A stretch of DNA of 64,000 bases from Spirosoma terrae (GCF_010435915.1 NZ_JAAFZH010000002.1:496001-560000); one strand, 5' to 3'. Positions 9,102 to 18,606 are shown, numbered from the stretch's first letter. A program made the numbers and translations. Notes: generated by a model from the letters alone, not told the origin.

Positions 9102-9995
9102 TTATACAGTTGTTCGACGCCGTAGTTCTAAACGGTGACGAACGTAATCAAAATCGCCTTTGAAAACGAACGTTAATAGTTTGCGTACGCGGCAGTAACG
9201 TTGCCAGAATCCACTCCCCAGCGAACTTTGCAGTTGAGGTAAGTATTTCTCTTTAATACGCTGATGTTCGGCTACACCGACGGTTTGTATGGTCGATGAC
9301 TTCGCATTTGGCTGTACGCGAAAAGCGCCCCAGAAACCATCGACATGCAGAAACCGCATTCCTGACTGAACACCTAGCCGCGCTATAATTTCGTAGTCGA
9401 TTACAAAGCGCAGGCTTTCGTCGAGCAGACCAAACTGGGTTAACCGTTCCCGTTTGATAAACAACGACTGGTTAAATACCTGCATGCCTTCATAAATCTG
9501 GCATTCGACGCAGAATTCAGGAGCGCGTAATTCTTCAAGAATAACGTCTTCATCGTCGGTTATGTACATATCTCCGAAAAATACATCTGTTTCGGGGGCG
9601 CGTCGCCAGGCTTTAGCAACCTGAGCAAGCGCATCCGGGGCAAACGTATCGTCAGAGTTCTGGAATGCTACGTAGTCGCCGGTGGCCAGTCTGAACCCTT
9701 TATTGATGGCGTCTGTTTGGCCCCGATCTTTTTCGCTAAGCCAGCCTGCCAGATAAGGTTCGTATTTTTTGATAATATCGACACTGCCATCCGTTGACCC
9801 TCCGTCAATTATAAAATATTCGAGGTTCGGATAGTTCTGATTTAGTACGCTGAGAATTGTACGTTCCAAATATTCGGCCTGATTATAGGAAGGCGTAACA
9901 ACGGTCAGTTTAGGATATGATTGATCATTCTTTTCCGCCAGAGGTTGAGACGGCTTGGTAACGAATGAATGAAGCGATTGGCCAATTTTAGTCAT
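9102..9995 (-). CDS. Glycosyltransferase family 2
   Basis: 297 residues from the chosen start. LTVVTPSYNQAEYLERTI opens a GT-A domain, EYFIIDGGSTDGSVDIIK is the nucleotide-binding strand, EKDRGQTDAINKGF and VAFQNSDDTF (the DxD-equivalent) follow: a combination typical of family 2 enzymes of the WcaA/PGL subgroup. An ATG at 10049 also opens this frame but would overlap the upstream gene by 52 bases; the ATG at 9995 sits 2 bases after that gene's stop, so I chose it. Acts on the cytoplasmic face on a lipid-linked glycan; the sugar is unknown. Confidence 0.85.
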   Translation of the reverse strand: MTKIGQSLHSFVTKPSQPLAEKNDQSYPKLTVVTPSYNQAEYLERTILSVLNQNYPNLEYFIIDGGSTDGSVDIIKKYEPYLAGWLSEKDRGQTDAINKGFRLATGDYVAFQNSDDTFAPDALAQVAKAWRRAPETDVFFGDMYITDDEDVILEELRAPEFCVECQIYEGMQVFNQSLFIKRERLTQFGLLDESLRFVIDYEIIARLGVQSGMRFLHVDGFWGAFRVQPNAKSSTIQTVGVAEHQRIKEKYLPQLQSSLGSGFWQRYCRVRKLLTFVFKGDFDYVRHRLELRRRTTV

Positions 9996-9997
9996 AC

Positions 9998-11104
9998 TTA
10001 TAGCAAAGATTGATAGACCGCTAAGGTTTTCTGCGCTGTTTTTTCGCACGAGAAATGCTTCAGCCGTTCCGTTCCTTTCTGGCGTAAATCGTTCCGTAAG
10101 GCGTTATCCATTAATACTTGTTCAACCGCACTGGCAATAGAGTCTTGATTTTCAGGATCGAAGTAAACGGCCGCGTTCGAGGCTACTTCGGGTAGTGAGC
10201 TTCTGTCACTAACAATAACCGGGCATCCGGCGCTAAAGGCTTCGAGAACTGGAATCCCGAATCCTTCATTTAAGGAAGGAAAAACAAACGCTTCTGCGTG
10301 CTGATAGAGCCGAAACAGATTATCGTCGGTAATTGGGCGATAATGAACCCGTTGGCTTACATGCGCTTCCTGAAAAGCCATCTGTTCTTCAGTACTAAAA
10401 ATGCCTCCGCCCGCGCAGATCAAATGCAGATCTGGATGACGTTTTAAAATAGGCCGAATGGCTTTGAAGAACGTATCAAAGTTTTTGTAAAGACCTCGTT
10501 TGCCAACGTAAAGCAAATAAGGAAAGTCGGTCGGTGCACTTACCGAACTGTTAGTCGTGTTATTGGGGAAATTAGTGCCCAGATGAATCACACTAATCTT
10601 ATCGGGATCAATGGGGAAAAAGCGGACAATTTCCTGCTTTGAAAACTCAGATACCGAAATAATACGGTCGGCCTGAAGCATAAGTTGCTTTTTGGCCTCA
10701 TACAAACCTTCCCCTACATCAGGATAGATTTTGCCGTATCGCTCACTCGTTGCATCGTGAAACGTAATAACAAACGGCTTTTTATGAATTGATTTCAGGA
10801 AATACCGGTGATAATACGTTGGATGGAATATATCAAACTGGCCTGCCTTAACCCGCTGAGCACTATACATGCGATTAAACAGAGAAGCTGCCATGTTTAT
10901 GTTACGCAGATGGGCGAGCTTCTGATAACGCCAGTGATTGCTGAACGATGCCTTATTCAGGTATTCGTTGTTCGACAAACGGAGCGACAACTCGAACTCT
11001 ATATCAGAACGGCTGGAAAACGAACTCATCAAGTCGAAAAAATACCGGGATACTCCTCCGTAAGTTAGGCCAGTAAAACATTGATGGTCGAACAGGACAT
11101 TCAT
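9998..11104 (-). CDS. Glycosyltransferase family 4
   Basis: 368 residues from the ATG at 11104. MNVLFDHQCFTGLTYGGVSRYFFDL has the glycine-rich loop common to mannosyl/rhamnosyl GT4 enzymes. RIISVSEFSKQEIVRFFP, then YLLYVGKRGLYKNFDTFFKA (donor domain) and the E-x7-E site in SLNEGFGIPVLEAFSAG near residue 280 confirm the family. An upstream in-frame ATG at 11152 would add 16 residues with no family match (rich in Lys/Phe/Thr), so the internal start is preferred. Co-directional with its neighbours in the polysaccharide operon. Confidence 0.88.
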   Translation of the reverse strand: MNVLFDHQCFTGLTYGGVSRYFFDLMSSFSSRSDIEFELSLRLSNNEYLNKASFSNHWRYQKLAHLRNINMAASLFNRMYSAQRVKAGQFDIFHPTYYHRYFLKSIHKKPFVITFHDATSERYGKIYPDVGEGLYEAKKQLMLQADRIISVSEFSKQEIVRFFPIDPDKISVIHLGTNFPNNTTNSSVSAPTDFPYLLYVGKRGLYKNFDTFFKAIRPILKRHPDLHLICAGGGIFSTEEQMAFQEAHVSQRVHYRPITDDNLFRLYQHAEAFVFPSLNEGFGIPVLEAFSAGCPVIVSDRSSLPEVASNAAVYFDPENQDSIASAVEQVLMDNALRNDLRQKGTERLKHFSCEKTAQKTLAVYQSLL

Positions 11105-11209
11105 GCAATAGAATTCAGTTGTTTGTATTTTTTTTAGAAAATACGCCTGCAAAAATACAACTTATGGCGATAAAGCCAAGATTCTATCGGGGCGTCTGAG
11201 TCAACGGGA

Positions 11210-12235
11210 TTATCGTAAAACCGGCAACGGAACCTTGTCTACAAACTGGGTTACGGCCCGCATGGCTTTTACGGTTGTAAATCGCCAGCCACGTAATACG
11301 ACCGGTTCGGGTTGTTGGCCATAGGCGGGAAGAACGCCTTTCAGGGTTGGATCTTCGTAGTGGCCGACTGTTTTGCGATACGTATCCAGCAGACGCATTA
11401 CGTCGGGGCGATTTTTTACCACCAGTCGGTTCTGGTGCGGGAAAAAGCCTTCATCTGGATTGTATAATCCTTTGGTATTTAGGAACAACAGTGGTGCTTT
11501 GCTGCCTTTCAGCTGCCATTGCCCGCCTTCGTCAGTTAGATCGCGCTGGGGGAGATTCCAGAGTGCTACGTGCCAGTTTGGCTCTTTTACAATAGCAACA
11601 TCCTGGAAAAATATGGGCACGTGCATCAGCCAGCGTTGATCCGTACAAAGCCCTTCGCAGAAGTTGACGAAAGCGCGTTCCTGAACCCGATCCTGCCACC
11701 AGTTGAGCATTTTGTTGGTTTCCGCCGACCGACGAACTGCTAGAAAATCAGCACTATATAACCCTAAATTCTGGAAGAATTTTTCGTCAGGCCACGTTTG
11801 GCCGGTATTGCCAATGTTGGGCAAAGCGCCAGTAATATAAGGCGTTAGTAAAATAGTAGCCTTGCTGAGCCGCTCCCATATGGGGGTTAACTCACTAAAA
11901 AACGCAATACCAGGGTCTAAGTATACTACCGAGTCTGTATCAGGGAAACGGCGAAATACGTCTTGGATAAACGCTGGTTTACAGGCGCCTGCAAACTCGG
12001 TGGGTGTATATTGCGCTGACAGTTTGTCCAATTCGTCTGACCTAAGGAAATCGCTAACTGGCACAATAGTATAGTCAGAAGAAAAACCACCAGGCAAATG
12101 CTCCAGCTTATCGGCCAGGCCAATAACAAAAGAAATGTTTCTTTCTTTGGAGGCATATTGAGTAATACTAGCACCCAGAGCAAAAGCCTGGGGTAGTTGA
12201 CGAATGGTACAGATTGTTGCGATTATGGCAGACAT
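11210..12235 (-). CDS. GT8-like glycosyltransferase paralog with altered DxD
   Basis: 341 residues. It aligns along its full length with the protein at 15146-16153: TICTIRQLPQAFALGASIT / TICSINYLAQARTLGDSLK, FVIGLADKL / YIIGLVDKL, VNFCEGLCTDQRWLMHVPIFF / IDLCNGLFVDQHWVNFAPVYY, and HVALWNLPQR / NVAYWNLHER. The fold is that of nucleotide-diphospho-sugar transferases (GT-A, GT8-like). In the partner the metal-binding motif is YFDPDIIV; here it reads YLDPGIAF, so the second Asp is replaced by Gly. It may have changed metal use, bind without catalysis, or act with a partner. The C-terminal ~60 residues (after a KNRPDVMRLL stretch) diverge from the paralog. Confidence 0.75.
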   Translation of the reverse strand: MSAIIATICTIRQLPQAFALGASITQYASKERNISFVIGLADKLEHLPGGFSSDYTIVPVSDFLRSDELDKLSAQYTPTEFAGACKPAFIQDVFRRFPDTDSVVYLDPGIAFFSELTPIWERLSKATILLTPYITGALPNIGNTGQTWPDEKFFQNLGLYSADFLAVRRSAETNKMLNWWQDRVQERAFVNFCEGLCTDQRWLMHVPIFFQDVAIVKEPNWHVALWNLPQRDLTDEGGQWQLKGSKAPLLFLNTKGLYNPDEGFFPHQNRLVVKNRPDVMRLLDTYRKTVGHYEDPTLKGVLPAYGQQPEPVVLRGWRFTTVKAMRAVTQFVDKVPLPVLR

Positions 12236-12244
12236 AACTAGTAA

Positions 12245-13267
12245 TTATTCGAGTATATCACCTAAAGCAGCCAGATACGGAGCAAGCCGGTTGGCCGACG
12301 CGTCGGCATAGCGATGATAATTTCCCTGAAAAAAGCTTGTTAAAACGGGAGCTATACGAAGCAGCCGTCCAGAACGTAACGTACTACGCATCGTATAATG
12401 GGCTAATCGTTGGCGAAGTTGCAGTAAACCGGGGGCTTTAGCGCCTACCCGATCCGAGAGTTGCTGTCCAATAAGCGACAACAGTTCCTGTTTGCTACGT
12501 AGTGGAGCCAGTTTATGCTCCCGGTTCCGGCTGAAACGATCCTGAACCCGGACCGTTGGCGGAGGAGCTTCTTCACGAATACCTATTTGTTGTTGACTAT
12601 GCGTACGGTACAATTGGAGCGGCTGGTCGATAAATTGGATCGTTTGGTGGGCTGCGGCTATCAAACCAATCCACCCATCGTAAATATAGCCCGAAATTCC
12701 TGTAGGAACGGGTATAATTTCGTTGAGTAATTCGCGTCGAAGTACCGTAGCGCACCCCATCACCCGATTTCCATCGAGCAGTACGTCCATTTCCTCGCCC
12801 TGTTCCCAGCGCTGCTGGGCTGTTTTATCGAAGCGCACCTGCTCCCAGAAACGACCCATACGCTCCTGTAGGTGTTCGTTTGTAACCCAGGCATCGCAAA
12901 AGGCAACCTGCACGTCAGGTCGGCTAGCCATGTAGTTAACCATCGTACTGATTTTGGTTGGTAGCCAGAAATCGTCCTGATCACAAATGAAGATCAGATC
13001 GCTGGTACATTGAGACAGGGCCCGTTCAAAATTTTTATTAGAGCCTAACTGAATCTCATTCACCAAAATTTTTACCGGGAAAGGTGCGTTGGTGGCCAGC
13101 TGTTTCAGCAGGGCTACCGTACCGTCCGTAGAGCGATCATCGCATATGACCAGCTCGTCGGGGAGTTGTTGCTGTTCCAATAAGCTACGCCATTGTTCGG
13201 GCAGATAAGCTTCTCCGTTGTACGTACATAAGGCAACAGATACAGTTGGTCGGGCCAAAGCGTTCAT
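12245..13267 (-). CDS. Glycosyltransferase family 2 (rhamnosyltransferase-like)
   Basis: 340 residues. SVALCTYNGEAYLPEQWRSLLEQ with ELVICDDRSTDGTVALL is the N-terminal GT-A signature; FICDQDDFWLPTKI near residue 95 is the DxD-type site characteristic of the rhamnosyl/alpha-sugar GT2 subgroup (DQDD). The C-terminal ~80 residues are basic and Arg/Leu-rich. Lies between the DUF5672 gene and the GT8-like gene with gaps of about 10 bases, which supports one transcript. Confidence 0.88.
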   Translation of the reverse strand: MNALARPTVSVALCTYNGEAYLPEQWRSLLEQQQLPDELVICDDRSTDGTVALLKQLATNAPFPVKILVNEIQLGSNKNFERALSQCTSDLIFICDQDDFWLPTKISTMVNYMASRPDVQVAFCDAWVTNEHLQERMGRFWEQVRFDKTAQQRWEQGEEMDVLLDGNRVMGCATVLRRELLNEIIPVPTGISGYIYDGWIGLIAAAHQTIQFIDQPLQLYRTHSQQQIGIREEAPPPTVRVQDRFSRNREHKLAPLRSKQELLSLIGQQLSDRVGAKAPGLLQLRQRLAHYTMRSTLRSGRLLRIAPVLTSFFQGNYHRYADASANRLAPYLAALGDILE

Positions 13268-13276
13268 GCTTATTAA

Positions 13277-14104
13277 TTAAATTTGGTAACCATACTGCGC
13301 AAAGATAGGTCGCCAGTAGTCAGTCCCATGAATGTCCCAGGCATGACAGCCAAATGGTAGTTGGCCACCATTATAATTTTCGATAGCTCGTTGAGGGTAA
13401 AACTCAATGGCAAACCGTAAGGCTGTCCGAAAGTCAGGAATACGTAACGACGGCCAGAATCGATTGACTTCAATGCCCCAGAATACATCTTCGTTATACT
13501 GGTGAAGGTCGTATTGCTCGTAGCGTTTAATGATATAGTTGTACTTCTTCAGGCTACGTAACATAGCTGGAACCCGGCGCAAAGATAACCCTCCGTTACC
13601 GACGCTGTTCAGGCTAATTATTTCCCGTGGCGTAATGCCGTCCGGTTTTTTGAGTCCGGCAAGAGTAGCTATTTTTTGTTTTATTCTGAACCAGAGTTCA
13701 TCGTGCCAGCTCGTATAATCGCGGTCGCGGAGCCAGGGTGCGCCAATATAATCGTAGCCTTTTCGGCACCAGTCGGCCAGTTCATCCTTGAAAACGAATG
13801 CGTCTAATTGGTGGATAAGCATATATTCTATGTCCTGAAACGCTTCATAGAATACATTGGACAACATCAGTTTATTGTAGGCTGCAATACCTGTAAAAAA
13901 CTGATCATCAAACGTTCGGACCTGTAGATTTGGATATAGATTCAGGTAATACGAAAGATCTAAACGGTGTGGTGCTGCCAGCCAAACCGGATAATGTCCT
14001 AACACCTGCATGCATTGCTGCAGAGCAATGGATTCATGATTGGTTATGGTACGTTTATAAACCGGAATAACAACGCCGACACTAATAGGGGTAGAATCTT
14101 TCAT
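13277..14104 (-). CDS. DUF5672-family protein, putative glycosyltransferase
   Basis: 275 residues. The start at 14104 forms an ATGA overlap with the stop of the upstream family 9 glycosyltransferase, so it is chosen over the longer frame beginning at 14173. Motifs recalled from the DUF5672 family are present: GVVIPVYKR near the N-terminus, QLDAFVF, YDYIGAPW around residue 125, GNGGLSLRR around residue 175 and EDVFWG around residue 210. The GGLSLR and EDVFW blocks resemble those of GT-A enzymes (for example glycogenin-like and galactosyltransferase-like folds). Its position among transferases supports a sugar-transfer role, though no biochemical function is established for it here. Confidence 0.8.
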   Translation of the reverse strand: MKDSTPISVGVVIPVYKRTITNHESIALQQCMQVLGHYPVWLAAPHRLDLSYYLNLYPNLQVRTFDDQFFTGIAAYNKLMLSNVFYEAFQDIEYMLIHQLDAFVFKDELADWCRKGYDYIGAPWLRDRDYTSWHDELWFRIKQKIATLAGLKKPDGITPREIISLNSVGNGGLSLRRVPAMLRSLKKYNYIIKRYEQYDLHQYNEDVFWGIEVNRFWPSLRIPDFRTALRFAIEFYPQRAIENYNGGQLPFGCHAWDIHGTDYWRPIFAQYGYQI

Positions 14105-15144
14105 GCAAACTGTGGTTCTCCTAATTGCTTTTGAGCTGCATTTTCCACCCAGTGATAGGGCAACTCGGCGCAAGGGTGACCGTAATCATTTAGAATTGTA
14201 ATATTTTCTCCCCGCTTATATCGTCCAGAATAAGGAAGGTAGTCGACAAAGTCATACAGTTGGCCCAACAGAATAATACCGGGCGTATTGCCTGCATTGG
14301 CCATGTGAGCCGGGCCGCTATCGATACCGATAAAAAGCTGGGCACGATGGATAACTTCGGCCGTTTCGAGTAAGCTTAGTTGGCCACAAAGGCTCTGGAA
14401 GTTCGGATGCTCAATAGTTACCGTGGGGAATAGACCGATTTCGATGACGGGAAATGGATATGTTTCCAACAACCATTTTACCAGACGATTCCAATTGGCG
14501 GCAGGCCAGTCGCGGGCGACATGGCTGGACTGGCAGTGAATAACAATGGGAGAATCCGGAAGGTGCAGCGAATTGATACGCTGTTTAACGTAATCGGGAA
14601 TATGCATTTTAGGGTCAGCCGTAATTGGAGGGAGCCCCGCTGCCTGCGAAAACATATACAAAATATCGCCCCGGTGATAGTAATTGTCGAACGTAAGACC
14701 AATCTGATCCGCAGTTGGATTAACAGGATCTTCCGGGCAGTATTTACACTTGCGATGCGAAATATGCATATTGTATACTACGTCGAAAACCCCCGTTTTC
14801 AACAGATAAATGCGTTCACTGGGGCATTTCTCAACCAAATAACCATTTAGATCTGGATGATGACGTACTAATTCGGCGTAGGCCTCGCGAACCAGCCAGA
14901 TAATATGGCCGTTAGGGTGGCGCTTACGAACCTCGCGCGCTACGGGTTCACAGGCAATAATGTCGCCGATTTGCTCGGATAAAATAATGGCTACCAGTGG
15001 TCGTCCGGCTATCTGAGCTTTGAGTCGACGCAGGTACGAGTACTTCCGGGCAACCGATGCAAATTTCTCCAGAATGTGGACGAATTTTTGATACTTAAAA
15101 ATCCAGACGGCTTTATCTCTCCACCAGGCCTGTTCAGATGCCAT
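14101..15144 (-). CDS. Glycosyltransferase family 9 (heptosyltransferase-like)
   Basis: 347 residues. AIILSEQIGDIIACEPVAREVRKRHP is the N-terminal family 9 signature (normally xxxLGDxVxxxP), and the donor-site motif LFIGIDSGPAHMANA near residue 280 is the classic heptosyltransferase D-S/T-GPxHxA block. IVIHCQSSHVARDWPAANWNRLVKWL is the conserved Trp-Pro region. A CxxC pair (RKCKYCPED) lies around residue 130 and is unusual. Predicted to add a heptose or related sugar to a lipid-linked glycan. Start follows the previous gene's stop with a 1-base gap. Confidence 0.88.
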   Translation of the reverse strand: MASEQAWWRDKAVWIFKYQKFVHILEKFASVARKYSYLRRLKAQIAGRPLVAIILSEQIGDIIACEPVAREVRKRHPNGHIIWLVREAYAELVRHHPDLNGYLVEKCPSERIYLLKTGVFDVVYNMHISHRKCKYCPEDPVNPTADQIGLTFDNYYHRGDILYMFSQAAGLPPITADPKMHIPDYVKQRINSLHLPDSPIVIHCQSSHVARDWPAANWNRLVKWLLETYPFPVIEIGLFPTVTIEHPNFQSLCGQLSLLETAEVIHRAQLFIGIDSGPAHMANAGNTPGIILLGQLYDFVDYLPYSGRYKRGENITILNDYGHPCAELPYHWVENAAQKQLGEPQFA

Positions 15145-15145
15145 A

Positions 15146-16153
15146 TTATTGCTGCTCTAATAGCGAAATTAATTGGTTAAAAGGAGCATTAATAGCTTTT
15201 CTCACTCGCTTATAGCGTAGTATGACGGGCGGCTTTATGTACACACAGGGGTATTTTCGATACCGGTCGTTTTCGTTCAGCAGGAGCTGATTGCGGTACA
15301 GATCGAATAAGGGTTTGGCATCTGGCCGTTCGATGCCAGGAATTTCCGTACGGTCAAACGTATAGCGGGTTTGGTATTTCGATACGTCGTTGGGCCGATT
15401 AGGGCCGTAGCCACTATAATGAAAAAACTGTAGTGGTTCGGTTTCGTTTACGTACCACTCTCCGGTTTCGTTCTGAGAGAGGTTTCGTTCATGCAGATTC
15501 CAGTACGCTACGTTATAGCCCAGATGTTTTTCTATAAAAACGTTATCGTAATAAACAGGGGCAAAATTAACCCAGTGCTGATCGACAAACAGACCATTAC
15601 AGAGATCAATCCGGCATTCGAAGGCCAGCCGGTCTTTCCACCAGTTTACAAACTGCTGGGCTGTTTCGTCCTTGCGTAGTCCAATAAAACCTAGATTGAA
15701 GATCCCCGTATTCAGATGGTGCTGCTCATTAGGCCGTTCCCAGTCGGGAGTAGGGGAGCAGGTGTGTGGAGTTAGTACGAGGCTATGCTGACGTAGCGCT
15801 GCATTTAGCCGTTCGAGTGGCTGATACACGATAATATCCGGGTCGAAATAAATGACCTCCGTGGCGTCAGGGTAATTTTTAAAAAAATAATCGATGTAAT
15901 ACGGTTTTACAGCCGTGTTTAACTCTGTAATATCGTACCGATCGCACATGGCTTTGAAGTCGGGAATATCGATCTGGTCGACTTCGAGCATGGTGTAGGC
16001 GGGTACTAAATCGGCAGGAAGGTTGGCCACGCTGAGTTTATCAACCAAACCTATAATGTACTGATAGTCAGGGTTAGTCTTCTTCAGCGAATCGCCAAGC
16101 GTTCGAGCCTGAGCTAAGTAATTTATGGAACAGATAGTGAAAGCTAACGTCAT
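15146..16153 (-). CDS. GT8-like glycosyltransferase
   Basis: 335 residues, GT-A nucleotide-diphospho-sugar transferase fold. TFTICSINYLAQARTLGDSL is the N-terminal strand-loop, and EVIYFDPDIIVYQPLERL near residue 100 has an intact D-x-D metal-binding motif. NTGIFNLGFIGLRKDE, VNWWKDRL and FVDQHWVNFAPVYY are shared with the paralog at 11210-12235, which has lost the second Asp. This copy is the likely active enzyme of the pair. Located between the acyltransferase and the family 9 gene; its substrate is unknown. Confidence 0.82.
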   Translation of the reverse strand: MTLAFTICSINYLAQARTLGDSLKKTNPDYQYIIGLVDKLSVANLPADLVPAYTMLEVDQIDIPDFKAMCDRYDITELNTAVKPYYIDYFFKNYPDATEVIYFDPDIIVYQPLERLNAALRQHSLVLTPHTCSPTPDWERPNEQHHLNTGIFNLGFIGLRKDETAQQFVNWWKDRLAFECRIDLCNGLFVDQHWVNFAPVYYDNVFIEKHLGYNVAYWNLHERNLSQNETGEWYVNETEPLQFFHYSGYGPNRPNDVSKYQTRYTFDRTEIPGIERPDAKPLFDLYRNQLLLNENDRYRKYPCVYIKPPVILRYKRVRKAINAPFNQLISLLEQQ

Positions 16154-16189
16154 TCTTCAAAATTAGTAAGTTAATTGGCTGGTGATACG

Positions 16190-17305
16190 TTAACTTACTG
16201 ATTGGACAGGCTGATCTGTCGATTTATGATACGAAAAGAACCGTTTAAGATCGTTAATCGGTTTCTCAAAAAAGTACCACGATAGAGAAGCCACGATCAG
16301 TAAAAGGAGTAGGCTGACAGCTCGATGCGACCAGAAAGTTAACGTTATCGGTAAACCGATCCGGTTCATGATACGCATTAAAAGTGGCATGAAGAAGTCG
16401 GGTACGATCATGTGAAATACGTAAATTCCATAGCTGATACGGCCGATATACTGTAAAACAGAGCTGTTTAATATTGCTCCGACAACTCCTCTGATACCAA
16501 GACTGGCGTTGGTGATAATGAACAGCGATAAGGTCGAAATTAATAAGCGCTGAAACAGAACCACCGCAATATGATCGCCAGGCAGGAATAGCAAGCCAAT
16601 GAAGCCCGCAAGCGCCAGAATGCTCACAATCGATAACTTCTTCATGAACGCTGAAATCGTGTCTGGCTTTTCCGTGACTGTATAAGCCCAGAGTGCTCCC
16701 AAACCAAAGGCATCAAAACTGGCCGGCGTCAATACACCATCGAGGTTTCCCTGCGTATAACCGTATCCACGGAACAGAACGCCGGTCAGAATCATGGCTG
16801 GAATGACCCATTTGAAAGCGTGCCGGGGCGTTAAGAGCACAATCCAGGGCCATACAAAATACAATTGTTCTTCAACGCCGAGCGTCCAGAAAGGCGAAAG
16901 AATGTCGGCCCAGTTCCCGGTTTTATGAAGCAGAATATTATACCCGTATAAGTAGTAATAGAGTGGATGGTCGTCGATATCCGATGTTTGCGGAAACATG
17001 ACGAGTACGAACGTAATGGCCAGGTAATAGAGCGGAAAAATCCGGAGCGCCCGGCGAATGAAAAAGTTACGATACGTATCGCCTAGTTTGCTTTGACCGG
17101 CGTTGATCCGGTTTCGATTGTCGAGCAGAATTTTTGTGATCAAAAAGCCACTAATCACAAAAAAGACCATGACCCCAATCGTTCCATTGGGAAGTCGATT
17201 AATACCTTCTCCCGCTGGGAACCAGTGATAGACAACTACCAGCAGAACAGCGAATGTTCGCAGGGAGTCTAACTGAGGCATATGACCGGAAGGAACCTTT
17301 GACAT
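16190..17305 (-). CDS. Acyltransferase family 3 membrane protein (OafA/YrhL-like)
   Basis: 371 residues with about 10 membrane segments. The N-terminal block QLDSLRTFAVLLVVVYHWF holds the Arg and the His conserved in acyltransferase 3 proteins, and VFFVISGFLITKILL and FFIRRALRIFPLYYL are two more family blocks. These inner-membrane proteins transfer acetyl or other acyl groups from the cytoplasm to sugars on the periplasmic side. It lies in the polysaccharide operon, so O-acetylation of the glycan is likely. No fused SGNH domain is present. Confidence 0.9.
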   Translation of the reverse strand: MSKVPSGHMPQLDSLRTFAVLLVVVYHWFPAGEGINRLPNGTIGVMVFFVISGFLITKILLDNRNRINAGQSKLGDTYRNFFIRRALRIFPLYYLAITFVLVMFPQTSDIDDHPLYYYLYGYNILLHKTGNWADILSPFWTLGVEEQLYFVWPWIVLLTPRHAFKWVIPAMILTGVLFRGYGYTQGNLDGVLTPASFDAFGLGALWAYTVTEKPDTISAFMKKLSIVSILALAGFIGLLFLPGDHIAVVLFQRLLISTLSLFIITNASLGIRGVVGAILNSSVLQYIGRISYGIYVFHMIVPDFFMPLLMRIMNRIGLPITLTFWSHRAVSLLLLLIVASLSWYFFEKPINDLKRFFSYHKSTDQPVQSVS

Positions 17306-17360
17306 CCAGACGTTTTTATTAATATGAAGGGCGTTTACCGGCTGGTAACGACTAGGCCAA

Positions 17361-18545
17361 TCAGGTGAATTGGTGAAACAAAGTTACAATAGTTTCTACG
17401 CTTTGTTGGGCGGGATGCCGTTCCATGATTTTCTGACTGAGCCGTTTCCCCATTTGCTGCCGCAAATCCGGGTTTTGTAATAACTGAAGCGTTTGGGAAC
17501 TCATTGCATCCAGGTCCAGATAAGGCACAACGAAACCGCCATCGGCTTCGACCAACTCAGGGGCACCACCGGCGCCATCAAAACAAACAACAGGAACGCC
17601 ACTTAAGCCCGCTTCAAAGACAACCAGCGGATAAGGGTCTTCGCGAGAACACAACACAAACACATCGAAGCGGCTCATGTACCGTAACACATCGGGTGTT
17701 GGTGCAATTAAATGAACACGTTCGCTGAGCCCTGCTTTGCGAATATCCAGCGAAAGATCGTCATGTAAGGAGCTTGGTGGTATGCCTACCCACACGAAGT
17801 GAATAGGTTGACCTGGTGCCCGTCCTATAACCTGACGAGCTAACGTAATAAAAAGATCATTGCCTTTACGCCACTCGGCATTGCCGCAGCCACCCACAAT
17901 TAACGCGTTTTCCGGCAGCCCTAGCTGCCTGTATATGTCGGGCTGGCTTTTAGCGTGTTGCACGTTACGTTCCAGGGAGGGCGTATCGATTAGCGTGAAC
18001 AACGTAACACGTTTAAGATCGACGCCGTGTTGCTGTTCGTAATAACGGGCCGTTGCTTTCGATACGGCCAGAATATGGTTGCTACGTTGAAGCAGGTGAG
18101 CGAGCTGATCGGGGCGCGTATACAGACGGACCGACATATCCAGCTCGTGAACAAACGTAATAACCGGCGTTTTTTCTGGAACGCCCAACAGGCTGAACCA
18201 GCGGCTGCTCATGACCGTGTTCACAAACACCAGATCGAATGAGTCGAGTGCTAACTGAGCCCGGACAACTTTTTGTTGTTGCAGAAGCTGTCGTTGGTAA
18301 AAACGCTCCCATTGGCCTAGTTTGCCCAGCACCATATCGGCCAGCGCATTGACCACGTGCTTGCCGGAAGCTGGCCAGAGCGTAACGGGTGCTACGGAAC
18401 GATATTCATCCAGGAGCGGGCCGCCTTCACCCAATAGCAAATGCACTTGAAAGCCTTCAGCCTTTATATGACGCATCAGGTTCAGTAGAACCAATTGCGC
18501 TCCGGCTCGGTTGGCATCGTGGCCGATAAAAAGTATCTTTTTCAG
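17361..18545 (-). CDS. Glycosyltransferase family 4, probable CTG start
   Basis: 394 residues if translation begins at the CTG at 18545. The first standard start in frame is a TTG at 18494, but 17 codons upstream of it, KKILFIGHDANRAGAQ, is the typical N-terminus of this GT4 group (KILF-x-GHD-x-xRxGAP/Q) and must belong to the protein. The frame closes at a TAA (18552-18554) six bases before the CTG, with no ATG, GTG or TTG between. The donor site E-x7-E is in SREDPYPLVVFEAGLSG near residue 300, and GGCGNAEWRKGNDLFI marks the donor domain. Either a rare CTG start is used or an error exists in the sequence here. Confidence 0.85.
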   Translation of the reverse strand: MKKILFIGHDANRAGAQLVLLNLMRHIKAEGFQVHLLLGEGGPLLDEYRSVAPVTLWPASGKHVVNALADMVLGKLGQWERFYQRQLLQQQKVVRAQLALDSFDLVFVNTVMSSRWFSLLGVPEKTPVITFVHELDMSVRLYTRPDQLAHLLQRSNHILAVSKATARYYEQQHGVDLKRVTLFTLIDTPSLERNVQHAKSQPDIYRQLGLPENALIVGGCGNAEWRKGNDLFITLARQVIGRAPGQPIHFVWVGIPPSSLHDDLSLDIRKAGLSERVHLIAPTPDVLRYMSRFDVFVLCSREDPYPLVVFEAGLSGVPVVCFDGAGGAPELVEADGGFVVPYLDLDAMSSQTLQLLQNPDLRQQMGKRLSQKIMERHPAQQSVETIVTLFHQFT

Positions 18546-18606
18546 ATGGTGTTACCAATTTTTGGCTTGTGATACGTAGCAGAAGCCAATACCACAAGCC
18601 AGAGAG

